8,586 nucleotides of DNA from Deinococcus budaensis (GTDB lineage: Bacteria; Deinococcota; Deinococci; Deinococcales; Deinococcaceae), in the NCBI RefSeq assembly GCF_014201885.1, contig NZ_JACHFN010000026.1, positions 1 through 8,586 on the forward strand. The letters are read 5' to 3'. The position numbers and the translations under genes are program-made. The notes beneath the pieces are model-generated. The model was not told the origin of the DNA, ran no database searches, and was given only the letters and a program-made list of their open reading frames with translations. Below are positions 1 to 4,899 of the stretch, one piece after another; position 1 is the first letter of the stretch, and every line of letters begins with the position of its first letter.

Positions 1-58
1 CTACTCGCTCCGCACTTCTTCCCATCGCCGCTTCTGCGGCCCTGCACGCATCTGCCCT

Positions 59-94
59 GCACCCCCCACCTCCGTGGGGGGTGCGCGCTTTGTT
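59..94 (+). terminator. Probable intrinsic terminator upstream of the ACBP gene
   Basis: An 11-bp perfect inverted repeat (59-69 GCACCCCCCAC pairs with 74-84 GTGGGGGGTGC) encloses a 4-base loop CTCC. A T-rich run (GCTTTGTTG) follows at about 87-95. This polarity fits termination of a plus-strand transcript entering from the left of the window. Bases 1-58 hold no reading frame I can support; the overlapping minus-strand frame reads antisense through the ACBP gene and looks spurious. The T-run is interrupted, so termination strength is uncertain. Confidence 0.55.
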
Positions 95-144
95 GTCTGC
101 GGGGACCCACGCAAGTAGAAGCTGTGAAAACCTGTGCTGGCGCG

Positions 145-150
145 TAGAAT
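145..150 (+). promoter_or_regulatory. -10 element (TAGAAT) of leaderless ACBP promoter
   Basis: TAGAAT lies 7 bases before the ATG at 158, so transcription should start at or next to the start codon. This is the leaderless layout known from Deinococcus. No Shine-Dalgarno sequence precedes the ATG and no consensus -35 hexamer is visible at 16-18 bases spacing. Confidence 0.65.
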
Positions 151-157
151 CGGGGGT

Positions 158-412
158 ATGTCGCAGACCTTCGAGCAGGCCCAGCAAGACGTGCAGGCGC
201 TCTCCAGCAAACCGGGCAACGATGTGTTGCTCAAGCTGTATGCCCTCTACAAGCAGGGAACGGCAGGTGACGTGACGGGAGCGCGTCCGGGCGGATTCGA
301 TTTTGTGGGAGGGGCCAAGTACGACGCCTGGGCCGCGCTGCGGGGCCAGAGTCAGCAGGAGGCGCAGCGTGAATACGTCGCGCTGGTCGAGACGCTCAAG
401 GCGCGCGGCTGA
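158..412 (+). CDS. Acyl-CoA-binding protein (ACBP)
   Basis: This 84-residue protein is a complete ACBP domain, close to the usual 86-90 residues. ACBPs are small soluble cytosolic four-helix proteins that bind and buffer long-chain acyl-CoA esters. The core signature LLKLYALYKQGTAGDV is at residues 24-39 and AKYDAWAALRG at 53-63. The ligand-contact residues known from bovine ACBP (Tyr28, Tyr31, Lys32, Lys54, Tyr73) are all present at the same numbers, so acyl-CoA binding is very likely intact. I chose ATG 158 rather than the in-frame GTG at 134 because a TAGAAT -10 element ends 7 bases before it and the family N-terminus (FEQAQQDV) then begins at residue 5. It is a single-gene unit upstream of irrE, separated by a GC-rich hairpin. 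ACBP is much better known from eukaryotes than from bacteria. Its link to irrE, if any, is unknown. Confidence 0.93.
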   Translation: MSQTFEQAQQDVQALSSKPGNDVLLKLYALYKQGTAGDVTGARPGGFDFVGGAKYDAWAALRGQSQQEAQREYVALVETLKARG

Positions 413-424
413 GCAGGCGGTCGA

Positions 425-442
425 GGGCGGGGCGGGGCGGGG
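425..442 (+). other. Canonical G-quadruplex motif upstream of irrE
   Basis: Four G-runs separated by single C bases, GGGCGGGGCGGGGCGGGG, lie on the coding strand about 80 bases before the irrE start. Single-base loops make this a strong G4 pattern by the usual G3+N1-7 rule. Its last runs are also the left arm of the hairpin at 437-487, so the two structures are mutually exclusive. Whether it folds in the cell is not shown by sequence. Confidence 0.7.
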
Positions 443-487
443 CGGCGGCGTGGAGGGAGTTTTGCTCTCCCTGCGCCGCCGCCCCGC
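437..487 (+). terminator. Large GC hairpin between ACBP gene and irrE
   Basis: A 14-bp perfect stem (437-450 with 474-487) is topped by a second 6-bp stem, AGGGAG 454-459 with CTCCCT 467-472, and a 7-base loop TTTTGCT. It starts 24 bases after the ACBP stop codon, so it could stop ACBP transcripts. No U-run follows the stem, so it is not a classical intrinsic terminator. Its right arm ends where the -35 region of the irrE promoter would begin (about 487-492), so it could instead act on that promoter or as a transcript-end stabiliser. Confidence 0.5.
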
Positions 488-509
488 TGCTGGGAAGTGG
501 TCTGCGGGG

Positions 510-515
510 TAAGCT
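510..515 (+). promoter_or_regulatory. -10 element (TAAGCT) of leaderless irrE promoter
   Basis: TAAGCT fits TANNNT and lies 6 bases before the GTG at 522. Transcription would begin at the start codon. No -35 consensus and no Shine-Dalgarno is visible. I saw no copy of the 17-bp palindromic radiation/desiccation response motif here, which fits irrE not being a DdrO target. Confidence 0.55.
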
Positions 516-521
516 GCGGGG

Positions 522-1397
522 GTGACCCAGGGCCGCCTCCCACCGGATCAGAGCACTGCTGAGAATGCCTCGCCGCCTGGGCCGGATGGGCTGGCGGCGG
601 CGAAGGTGAGGATGCGGGAGCTGGCCGCAGCCTACGCGCGGGCCTTGCCGGGGCTGGACACCCACAGCCTGCTGAGCGGCCTGGACGCCACCCTCAGTTT
701 TCTCCCGATGGGCGAGCGGGACGGCGCCTACGATCCCGAGCACCGGGTCGTGCTGATCAACAGCCGGGTGCGCCCCGAGCGCCAGCGCTTTACCCTCGCG
801 CACGAGATCAGCCACGCCCTGCTGCTGGAGGACGACGACCTGCTCAGCGACCTGCACGACGCCTACGAGGGCGACCGTCTGGAACAGGTGATCGAGACGC
901 TGTGTAACGTGGGCGCCGCCGCGATCCTGATGCCGGAGGCGCTGATCGACGAGGTGCTGGCCCGCTTCGGTCCCAGTGGGCGCGCGCTGGCCGAGCTTGC
1001 CCGCCGGGCCGACGTGAGCGCGAGCAGCGCCCTGTATGCCCTGGCGGAGCGCACCCGCGCGCCCGTGCTGTACGCGGTCTGCGCCGTGGCGCGCCCGGAC
1101 GCCGACCCTGACGACGACGCCCCGGCGGGCAAGCGGCTGACCGTCCGCGCCAGCAGCGGCGCTCCCGGGGTGAAGTACAGCCTGCGCCCCGGTACGCCCA
1201 TTCCCGACGACCATCCGGTGGCGGTGGCGCTGGCGACCCGGCTGCCGCTGGCACAGGAAAGCTACGTGCCCTTCCGCTCGGGTCGGCGGATGCCTGCCTA
1301 CGTGGACGTCTTTCCCGAGCGGCAGCGCGCGCTGGTGAGCTTTGCGCTGATCTCCCGAGCGGGCAAGGGGGCGGAGGCGGACACGGATGCCTCCTGA
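522..1397 (+). CDS. irrE: IrrE/PprI radiation-response metalloprotease
   Basis: This 291-residue protein is the Deinococcus-type ImmA/IrrE (COG2856) zinc peptidase. After DNA damage IrrE cleaves the repressor DdrO and so releases the DNA-damage regulon. The zinc motif HEISH is at residues 94-98, with catalytic Glu95. The third ligand candidate Glu125 (in QVIETLCN) lies at the same spacing as His82/Glu83/His86/Glu113 of D. deserti IrrE. A helix-turn-helix-like region covers about 153-178 (RALAELARRADVSASSALYA), and a GAF-like C-terminal domain about 182-278 ends in the conserved SYVPFRSGRRMPAYVD block (247-262). The GTG start follows a TAAGCT element by 6 bases. An internal ATG at residue 31 would remove part of the conserved N-terminal helix, so I did not choose it. 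The first 25 residues are variable and rich in Pro. The 3' end overlaps folP by 11 bases. All key residues are present, so the enzyme should be active. No ddrO gene is in the window. Confidence 0.95.
   Translation: MTQGRLPPDQSTAENASPPGPDGLAAAKVRMRELAAAYARALPGLDTHSLLSGLDATLSFLPMGERDGAYDPEHRVVLINSRVRPERQRFTLAHEISHALLLEDDDLLSDLHDAYEGDRLEQVIETLCNVGAAAILMPEALIDEVLARFGPSGRALAELARRADVSASSALYALAERTRAPVLYAVCAVARPDADPDDDAPAGKRLTVRASSGAPGVKYSLRPGTPIPDDHPVAVALATRLPLAQESYVPFRSGRRMPAYVDVFPERQRALVSFALISRAGKGAEADTDAS
1373..1377 (+). promoter_or_regulatory. Ribosome binding site of folP inside irrE
   Basis: GGAGG lies 9 bases before the folP ATG at 1387 and within the last codons of irrE. It supports the choice of ATG 1387 and marks folP as a downstream cistron translated by Shine-Dalgarno initiation, unlike the leaderless first genes here. 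Confidence 0.65.
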
Positions 1398-2316
1398 GCG
1401 GGGGCGGGCCGTGCCCTGGCCGCAGCGCAGGCACTCGCTGCTGTTCGGCTTCGCGGTGCCCGGGGGCGAGCGCACGCCGCAGGGCTGGCGGGTCAGCTGG
1501 TCCGGCTGCGCGGTGATGGGCGTCCTGAACGTCACCCCCGACAGCTTCAGCGACGGGGGCCAGCACGCCTCGCTGGAAGCCGCCGTCGTCCGGGCCAGGG
1601 CGATGCGGGACGCCGGGGTGCTCCTGATCGATGTGGGGGGCGAGAGCACCCGTCCGGGTTCAGAGCCGGTGCCTGCGGAGGTGGAACTGGACCGGGTGTT
1701 GCCGGTGGTGCGGGCGCTGGCGGGCGAGGGGGGCGTCTTGCTCAGCGTGGACACCATGAAGCCCGAGGTGGCCCGCGAAGCTCTTGCGGCAGGAGCGCAC
1801 CTGATCAACGACGTGACCGGCCTGGGGGACCCCGCCATGACCTGGGTGTGCGCGGCGGCGGGCGCCCCCGCCTGCGTGATGCATATGCAGGGCGAGCCGC
1901 GCACCATGCAGCGCGCGCCCCACTACGCGGACGTGGTGGCCGAGGTCGGCGCTTTTCTGCGCGGGCGGGGGGACGCGGCGCTGGCCGCCGGGGTGCCTTC
2001 GGTGCTGCTCGACCCGGGGCTGGGCTTTGGCAAGACGGTGGCGCACAACCTCGCGCTGCTGCGGGCGCTGCCGGAATTCACCGCCGGGCGGCAGCCGCTG
2101 CTGGTGGGGGCCAGCCGCAAGGGCCTGATCGACCGGGTGGCCGGGGCGCCGCAAGCCGCCGGGCGTGATCCGGGCACGCTGGCGCTGCACCTGCACGCGG
2201 CCCGCCACGGCGCGGCGCTGGTGCGCGCCCACGCCGCCGCCGAGCATGTCCAGGCCCTGCGGGTGCAAGCGGCGCTGGACGACCCGGATTTCTCCCCGGG
2301 TGCCCAGGCCCCCTGA
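1387..2316 (+). CDS. folP: Dihydropteroate synthase
   Basis: FolP joins p-aminobenzoate to 6-hydroxymethyl-dihydropterin pyrophosphate, giving dihydropteroate in the cytosol. It is the target of sulfonamides. The 309-residue protein has the family blocks in order: MGVLNVTPDSFSDGG (44-58), GGESTRPG (84-91), SVDTMKP (120-126), NDVTG (141-145), VMHMQGEPRTMQ (164-175), DPGLGFGK (209-216) and GASRKG (241-246, with Lys245). Near the end the usual RxHD reads RAHA (280-283), keeping Arg and His but losing Asp. The N-terminus is about 25 residues longer than in E. coli. ATG 1387 is supported by GGAGG 9 bases upstream, but a later start cannot be excluded. The gene overlaps irrE by 11 bases, so the two are probably translationally coupled. 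FolB and FolK, which make its pterin substrate, are encoded just downstream. Confidence 0.95.
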   Translation: MPPERGRAVPWPQRRHSLLFGFAVPGGERTPQGWRVSWSGCAVMGVLNVTPDSFSDGGQHASLEAAVVRARAMRDAGVLLIDVGGESTRPGSEPVPAEVELDRVLPVVRALAGEGGVLLSVDTMKPEVAREALAAGAHLINDVTGLGDPAMTWVCAAAGAPACVMHMQGEPRTMQRAPHYADVVAEVGAFLRGRGDAALAAGVPSVLLDPGLGFGKTVAHNLALLRALPEFTAGRQPLLVGASRKGLIDRVAGAPQAAGRDPGTLALHLHAARHGAALVRAHAAAEHVQALRVQAALDDPDFSPGAQAP

Positions 2317-2319
2317 TCC

Positions 2320-2343
2320 GGGGCTGCGGGAGGCGGGGGCGGG
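2320..2343 (+). other. G-quadruplex motif upstream of folB promoter
   Basis: Four G-runs (2320-2323, 2328-2330, 2335-2339, 2341-2343) with loops of 4, 4 and 1 bases satisfy the G3+N1-7 pattern on the plus strand. The motif fills the gap just after the folP stop and ends 28 bases before the folB -10 element. Folding and function are inference. Confidence 0.5.
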
Positions 2344-2371
2344 CATTTTCTCCTGTCCGGGAGGCGTGCTC

Positions 2372-2377
2372 TACAAT
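2372..2377 (+). promoter_or_regulatory. -10 element (TACAAT) of leaderless folB promoter
   Basis: TACAAT lies 7 bases before the folB ATG at 2385. It gives folB-folK a promoter of their own, separate from irrE-folP. The -35 position (about 2349-2354) has no consensus. No Shine-Dalgarno precedes the ATG. Confidence 0.7.
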
Positions 2378-2384
2378 CCCCGGC

Positions 2385-2759
2385 ATGAGCCGCGTCGTCC
2401 TGGAGGGTCTGGAGTTTCACGCCCGGCACGGCGTGTACGAGACGGAAGCGGCGCTGGGGGCGCGCTTCGTGATTGACGCCGAGCTGCACTGGGCCTTTGC
2501 GGGCATTCCCGACGAGCTGGGGGCCGCCGTGAACTACGCCGCCGCCTACGCCGCCATCCGCGAGGAGGTGACAGGCGAGCGCCACCAACTGATCGAGGTG
2601 CTGACCGACCGCATCGCCCGCCGTCTGCTGCGCGACCACCCCCGGCTGGAGGCCGTGACCGTGCGCGTCCACAAACCCTTCGCGCCGTTGCCGGGCGTCT
2701 TCCGCGACGTGTATGCCGAACTGACCCTGCGGCAGGGCGAGCTGGAGTCTGGCGGGTGA
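2385..2759 (+). CDS. folB: Dihydroneopterin aldolase
   Basis: FolB cleaves 7,8-dihydroneopterin to 6-hydroxymethyl-7,8-dihydropterin and glycolaldehyde, the step before FolK. The 124-residue length matches the family (about 120). Visible marks are LEGLEFHARHGVYETE (6-21, containing the pterin-site Glu), the AVNYA segment with Tyr51, LIEVL (69-73) with Glu71 for substrate anchoring, and RVHKPFAPLPG (94-104) with the catalytic Lys97. These proteins usually assemble as octamers of tetramer rings, which is known for the family and not visible here. The ATG is fixed by the TACAAT element 7 bases upstream. The stop overlaps the folK start in GTGA, so folB and folK form a coupled pair. Confidence 0.94.
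   Translation: MSRVVLEGLEFHARHGVYETEAALGARFVIDAELHWAFAGIPDELGAAVNYAAAYAAIREEVTGERHQLIEVLTDRIARRLLRDHPRLEAVTVRVHKPFAPLPGVFRDVYAELTLRQGELESGG
2744..2747 (+). promoter_or_regulatory. Ribosome binding site of folK
   Basis: GGAG lies 8 bases before the folK GTG at 2756, inside the end of folB. It supports the GTG start that overlaps the folB stop. Confidence 0.55.
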
Positions 2760-3247
2760 GCGAGGTCGCCTTCGTCGCCCTGGGGGCCAACCTGGGCGAC
2801 GCGCTGGGGGCGCTGCGCCGGGCCAGGGAAGACCTCGCCGCGCTGGGCACCCTGACAGGGGTCAGCGCCCTGTACCGCACGGCGCCGCTGGGCGGTCCCC
2901 CCGGTCAGCCCGACTACCTCAACGCGGCCGTGCGGCTGGAGACGGCGCTGGCTGCGGGCGACCTGCTGGTCGCCCTGCACGCCGCCGAGGCCCGCGCCGG
3001 GCGGGTGCGGCGCGCGCGCTGGGGCGCGCGCACCCTCGACCTCGACCTGCTGCTGTACGGCGCGCGGGTGTCCCCGGACCCCCGGCTGACCCTCCCGCAT
3101 CCGCGCGCCTGGGACCGGGCCTTCGTGCTCGCGCCGCTGGCCGACCTCGACCCCGGCTTGCCGCACCCCCAGACCGGGGAAACGGTCGCCGAAGCTTTGC
3201 AGCGCGTCGGCCTGGGCGGGGTCACGCGGGCCTCGGCAGCGTGGTGA
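2756..3247 (+). CDS. folK: HPPK, 6-hydroxymethyl-7,8-dihydropterin pyrophosphokinase
   Basis: FolK moves pyrophosphate from ATP to 6-hydroxymethyl-7,8-dihydropterin, making the FolP substrate. The 163-residue protein matches the family size. It shows ALGANLGD at 8-15 and the YRTAPLGGPPGQPDYLNAAV stretch at 40-59. The HPPK signature RWGARTLDLDLLLYG (88-102) has Asp95 and Asp97, the two magnesium ligands, at the same numbers as in E. coli. LPHPRAWDRAFVLAPL (113-128) completes the set. The GTG start shares GTGA with the folB stop and has GGAG 8 bases upstream. No terminator is evident after the stop in 3248-3320, so read-through into the next gene is possible. Confidence 0.95.
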   Translation: MSEVAFVALGANLGDALGALRRAREDLAALGTLTGVSALYRTAPLGGPPGQPDYLNAAVRLETALAAGDLLVALHAAEARAGRVRRARWGARTLDLDLLLYGARVSPDPRLTLPHPRAWDRAFVLAPLADLDPGLPHPQTGETVAEALQRVGLGGVTRASAAW

Positions 3248-3320
3248 GCACGCAGGGAGAAATGCACAGGGGAGACACGAACTGAACGTTTGGAGGCCAT
3301 TCCCCGGCGCCTGCCCACGC

Positions 3321-3326
3321 TATGCT
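3321..3326 (+). promoter_or_regulatory. -10 element (TATGCT) of the membrane-protein gene
   Basis: TATGCT lies 10 bases before the ATG at 3337, giving a predicted leader of only a few bases. It is part of a 15-base string, CGCTATGCTGCGGCC (3318-3332), repeated exactly at 4211-4225 before another small membrane-protein gene. Confidence 0.6.
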
Positions 3327-3336
3327 GCGGCCTGAC

Positions 3337-3804
3337 ATGAGCGAGCTGACTTCCTCCAAACGTCACGGCAACCTGGGCCGCACCCTGCTGTGGGTCGCCA
3401 TCGTGCTCAGCGTGCTGCTGCTGGGCGTTGTCACGGCCCTGACCATCCGGGCCAATCCCTACTACAGCGACCGCGAGGCCAACGGCATCAGCAAGTTCGC
3501 CTTCTTGGAAAACTGCAAGGAGGAGCTGGCCGGGGCCGAGCAGCTCGAGGTCCTGCGCGGGGTCCTCCAGCAGGGCGGGCAGCTTCAGCCGGGCCAGACC
3601 CTGCTGGCCGAGATCGCCGCCGAACCCGCCGACCTCGTGAACAACACCCAGACGGTGCCGGGCGGCGGCTGGACCCTCACCGCGCCCGCCGACATCCGCA
3701 TCCAGGGCCAGAATGCCGTGCTGGGGCAGTTGCCCATGCAGTGCGCCCACAACAAGGCGCAAAACAGCACGGTCGCGCAGCTTCAGCTGCCCGGCGGTCC
3801 CTGA
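3337..3804 (+). CDS. Single-pass membrane protein, unknown function
   Basis: I do not recognise this 155-residue protein. The N-terminus is polar and basic (SSKRHGNLGR). One hydrophobic helix follows at about 14-36 (RTLLWVAIVLSVLLLGVV), then a soluble tail of about 115 residues. The positive charges before the helix predict the tail outside the cytoplasmic membrane. The tail carries exactly two cysteines, Cys60 and Cys136, which could form a disulfide outside the cell. It is rich in Gln and Leu and shows no enzyme motif. An in-frame ATG at 3322 would place the -10 element TATGCT inside the gene, so I chose ATG 3337. It stands between folK and a bidirectional terminator and appears to have its own promoter. 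Confidence 0.8.
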   Translation: MSELTSSKRHGNLGRTLLWVAIVLSVLLLGVVTALTIRANPYYSDREANGISKFAFLENCKEELAGAEQLEVLRGVLQQGGQLQPGQTLLAEIAAEPADLVNNTQTVPGGGWTLTAPADIRIQGQNAVLGQLPMQCAHNKAQNSTVAQLQLPGGP

Positions 3805-3821
3805 GGCCAGCCGAAACGCCG

Positions 3822-3852
3822 AACGCCGCCCGCGTGAGTTGGGCGGCGTTTT
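3822..3852. terminator. Bidirectional terminator between convergent genes
   Basis: A 10-bp perfect inverted repeat (AACGCCGCCC 3822-3831, GGGCGGCGTT 3841-3850) encloses a 9-base loop and runs into TTTT (3849-3852) on the plus strand. It lies 17 bases after the plus-strand stop at 3804 and 23 bases beyond the minus-strand stop at 3875, so it can serve both genes. The minus-strand side has only a TT end and then CGGCGTTT, so it should be weaker in that direction. Confidence 0.8.
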
Positions 3853-3874
3853 CCCTGGCTACTGATCGGCGGTC

Positions 3875-4189
3875 CTACAGCACCACGTCCAGCCCACTGA
3901 GACATTCTTCCGCGATGGCGCGGGCCAGCGGATCGCGGGTCGAGCGGGCGTAGCTGACCCCCAGGTGCAGGTGTTCCTGCCCGGCCTCGGCCCCCACCAG
4001 CGCCAGCGTCTGGTAAAAGGCGAGGTGGGTGTGGGCCAGCAGCACGTCGCGGGTGCGCTCGGGCGGCAGCGCGCGCAGGATGCCCAGCGCTTCCCCGTAG
4101 GCGTCGAGCGCCCGCTCCTGGTCGCCCTCGACCGCCCACTCGCGCCCCAGTTGCAGATTGCGGGCGGCGGTCAGGTAGGCGGGGCGCAT
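3875..4189 (-). CDS. Small TPR-like helical protein
   Basis: This 104-residue protein is predicted all-helical and cytosolic. Residues about 8-41 (AARNLQLGREWAVEGDQERALDAYGEALGILR) resemble a tetratricopeptide repeat, with the W/G/A/Y/A spacing of the TPR consensus. Residues 47-68 (RDVLLAHTHLAFYQTLALVG) and 71-98 could form further helix pairs with weaker match. TPR proteins usually hold other proteins; no partner is indicated. The start is the ATG at 4189 because TACAAT lies 7 bases before it; a longer frame to 4312 would run through the divergent promoter and neighbouring gene. It is divergent from the small membrane protein gene at 4226. Confidence 0.75.
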   Translation of the reverse strand: MRPAYLTAARNLQLGREWAVEGDQERALDAYGEALGILRALPPERTRDVLLAHTHLAFYQTLALVGAEAGQEHLHLGVSYARSTRDPLARAIAEECLSGLDVVL

Positions 4190-4196
4190 GCCGAGG

Positions 4197-4202
4197 ATTG
4201 TA
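4197..4202 (-). promoter_or_regulatory. -10 element (TACAAT) of leaderless TPR-like gene
   Basis: On the minus strand TACAAT ends 7 bases before the ATG at 4189, the same hexamer and spacing as at folB. It is 11 bases from the plus-strand -10 element at 4214-4219. Confidence 0.7.
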
Positions 4203-4213
4203 CCGCCAGCCGC

Positions 4214-4219
4214 TATGCT
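4214..4219 (+). promoter_or_regulatory. -10 element (TATGCT) of leaderless small membrane gene
   Basis: TATGCT lies 6 bases before the ATG at 4226, with no Shine-Dalgarno. It faces away from the minus-strand TACAAT at 4197-4202. Confidence 0.65.
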
Positions 4220-4225
4220 GCGGCC

Positions 4226-4483
4226 ATGCTGGGCGAAGCGGAACTGGGCTGGCTGGGCGCTCTGCTGCTGATCCTCGCCGGATATGGCTGGGGCATCCGC
4301 GTCTCGGCCCACCGCTCGCCGCTATCGCTGGCCTGGATGCTGGTCCTGACGTTGGGGGCGAGCGTGCTGGGGCTGGCCCTGACGATAGAAGCGTTTCTGG
4401 ACCATCAGGACGGCCCGCTGGTGACGGGTGCGGTGGGGGCGCTGGGGGCGGCGGCGCTGGCGGTGTTCACGGCGCGGGAATAG
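4226..4483 (+). CDS. Small three-helix membrane protein, unknown function
   Basis: This 85-residue protein is mostly hydrophobic, with three predicted membrane helices: about 8-24 (GWLGALLLILAGYGWGI), 33-56 (centred on LAWMLVLTLGASVLGLAL) and 64-82 (PLVTGAVGALGAAALAVF). The first loop holds Arg25, His29 and Arg30, and the second is acidic (EAFLDHQD). No catalytic motif or known family is recognised. The ATG is set by the TATGCT element 6 bases upstream. The gene ends 17 bases before the convergent VOC gene, with no clear terminator between them. Confidence 0.75.
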   Translation: MLGEAELGWLGALLLILAGYGWGIRVSAHRSPLSLAWMLVLTLGASVLGLALTIEAFLDHQDGPLVTGAVGALGAAALAVFTARE

Positions 4484-4500
4484 GGAAGGGAGCAGGACGC

Positions 4501-4899
4501 TTACCGGGGCCGGTTGTGTCCACGCTCTCCCTGGGAGAACTCCACCCGGAAGCCGTCGGGGTCGCGCAGGACCATCACCCGTTCCCAGGGGCGGTCGTGA
4601 GGAGGTTTTTCCACGGCGATCTCCGACGCCTGCATCCAGGCGTACAGCCCGTCCAGGTCCTCGGTGCTCAGCTCCACATGAATGCCGTCGCGGACCCTGG
4701 GTGCGTCCTCGCCCTTGCGCCGCTGGAGGCCGACCGTGCCGCCGCCGATCCGCAGGAGGGCAAAGCCCTGGCCGGAGGGGTCAGTCAGCTCGACCGTGAA
4801 GCCCAGACGGGTGTAAAAGGCGACCGAGGCCGGGACGTTGGCGACGGGCAGGCTCAGGCCGTCCATGCGGACGGGGGCGGGCGACTCAGGGTTCGTCAT
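4501..4899 (-). CDS. VOC / glyoxalase-family protein
   Basis: This 132-residue protein is a single VOC-superfamily domain, a fold used in glyoxalases, dioxygenases and bleomycin/fosfomycin resistance proteins. Marks are LPVANVPASVAFYTRLGF (17-34), GIHVELSTEDLDGLYAWM (72-89) and the closing VLRDPDGFRVEFSQ (110-123). His74 and Glu120 fit two usual metal ligands. The first strand (DGLSLPV) lacks the common His/Gln ligand, so metal binding may be incomplete and the substrate cannot be named. ATG 4899 is preferred; an in-frame GTG at 4929 would add 10 residues. Neither has a clear Shine-Dalgarno. The start overlaps the upstream araC-like gene by 14 bases, which suggests coupled translation and perhaps control by that regulator. 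Confidence 0.85.
   Translation of the reverse strand: MTNPESPAPVRMDGLSLPVANVPASVAFYTRLGFTVELTDPSGQGFALLRIGGGTVGLQRRKGEDAPRVRDGIHVELSTEDLDGLYAWMQASEIAVEKPPHDRPWERVMVLRDPDGFRVEFSQGERGHNRPR

Noticed and set aside
1..234. Minus-strand frame of 77 codons at the left edge
   Set aside because: It is antisense to the ACBP gene, crosses its promoter and a terminator-like hairpin, and resembles no protein.
413..521. Radiation/desiccation response motif (17-bp palindrome bound by DdrO) before irrE
   Set aside because: No sequence resembling the A+T-rich palindrome is present here or, by eye, in the other promoter regions of the window.
396..1907. Long minus-strand frame of 503 codons opposite irrE and folP
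   Set aside because: It is antisense to two well-identified genes, low in complexity and rich in Arg/Pro/Ala/Gln, as expected from a shadow frame in G+C-rich DNA.
3248..3320. Possible terminator or regulatory hairpin after folK
   Set aside because: Only scattered short complementary pieces such as GGGGA and TCCCC about 25 bases apart were seen, too weak to support a structure.
4510..4550. Possible terminator for the pnp-araC-VOC operon
   Set aside because: The short symmetrical string TCTCCCTGGGAGA has no loop and lies inside the VOC coding region; bases 4484-4500 contain no hairpin.
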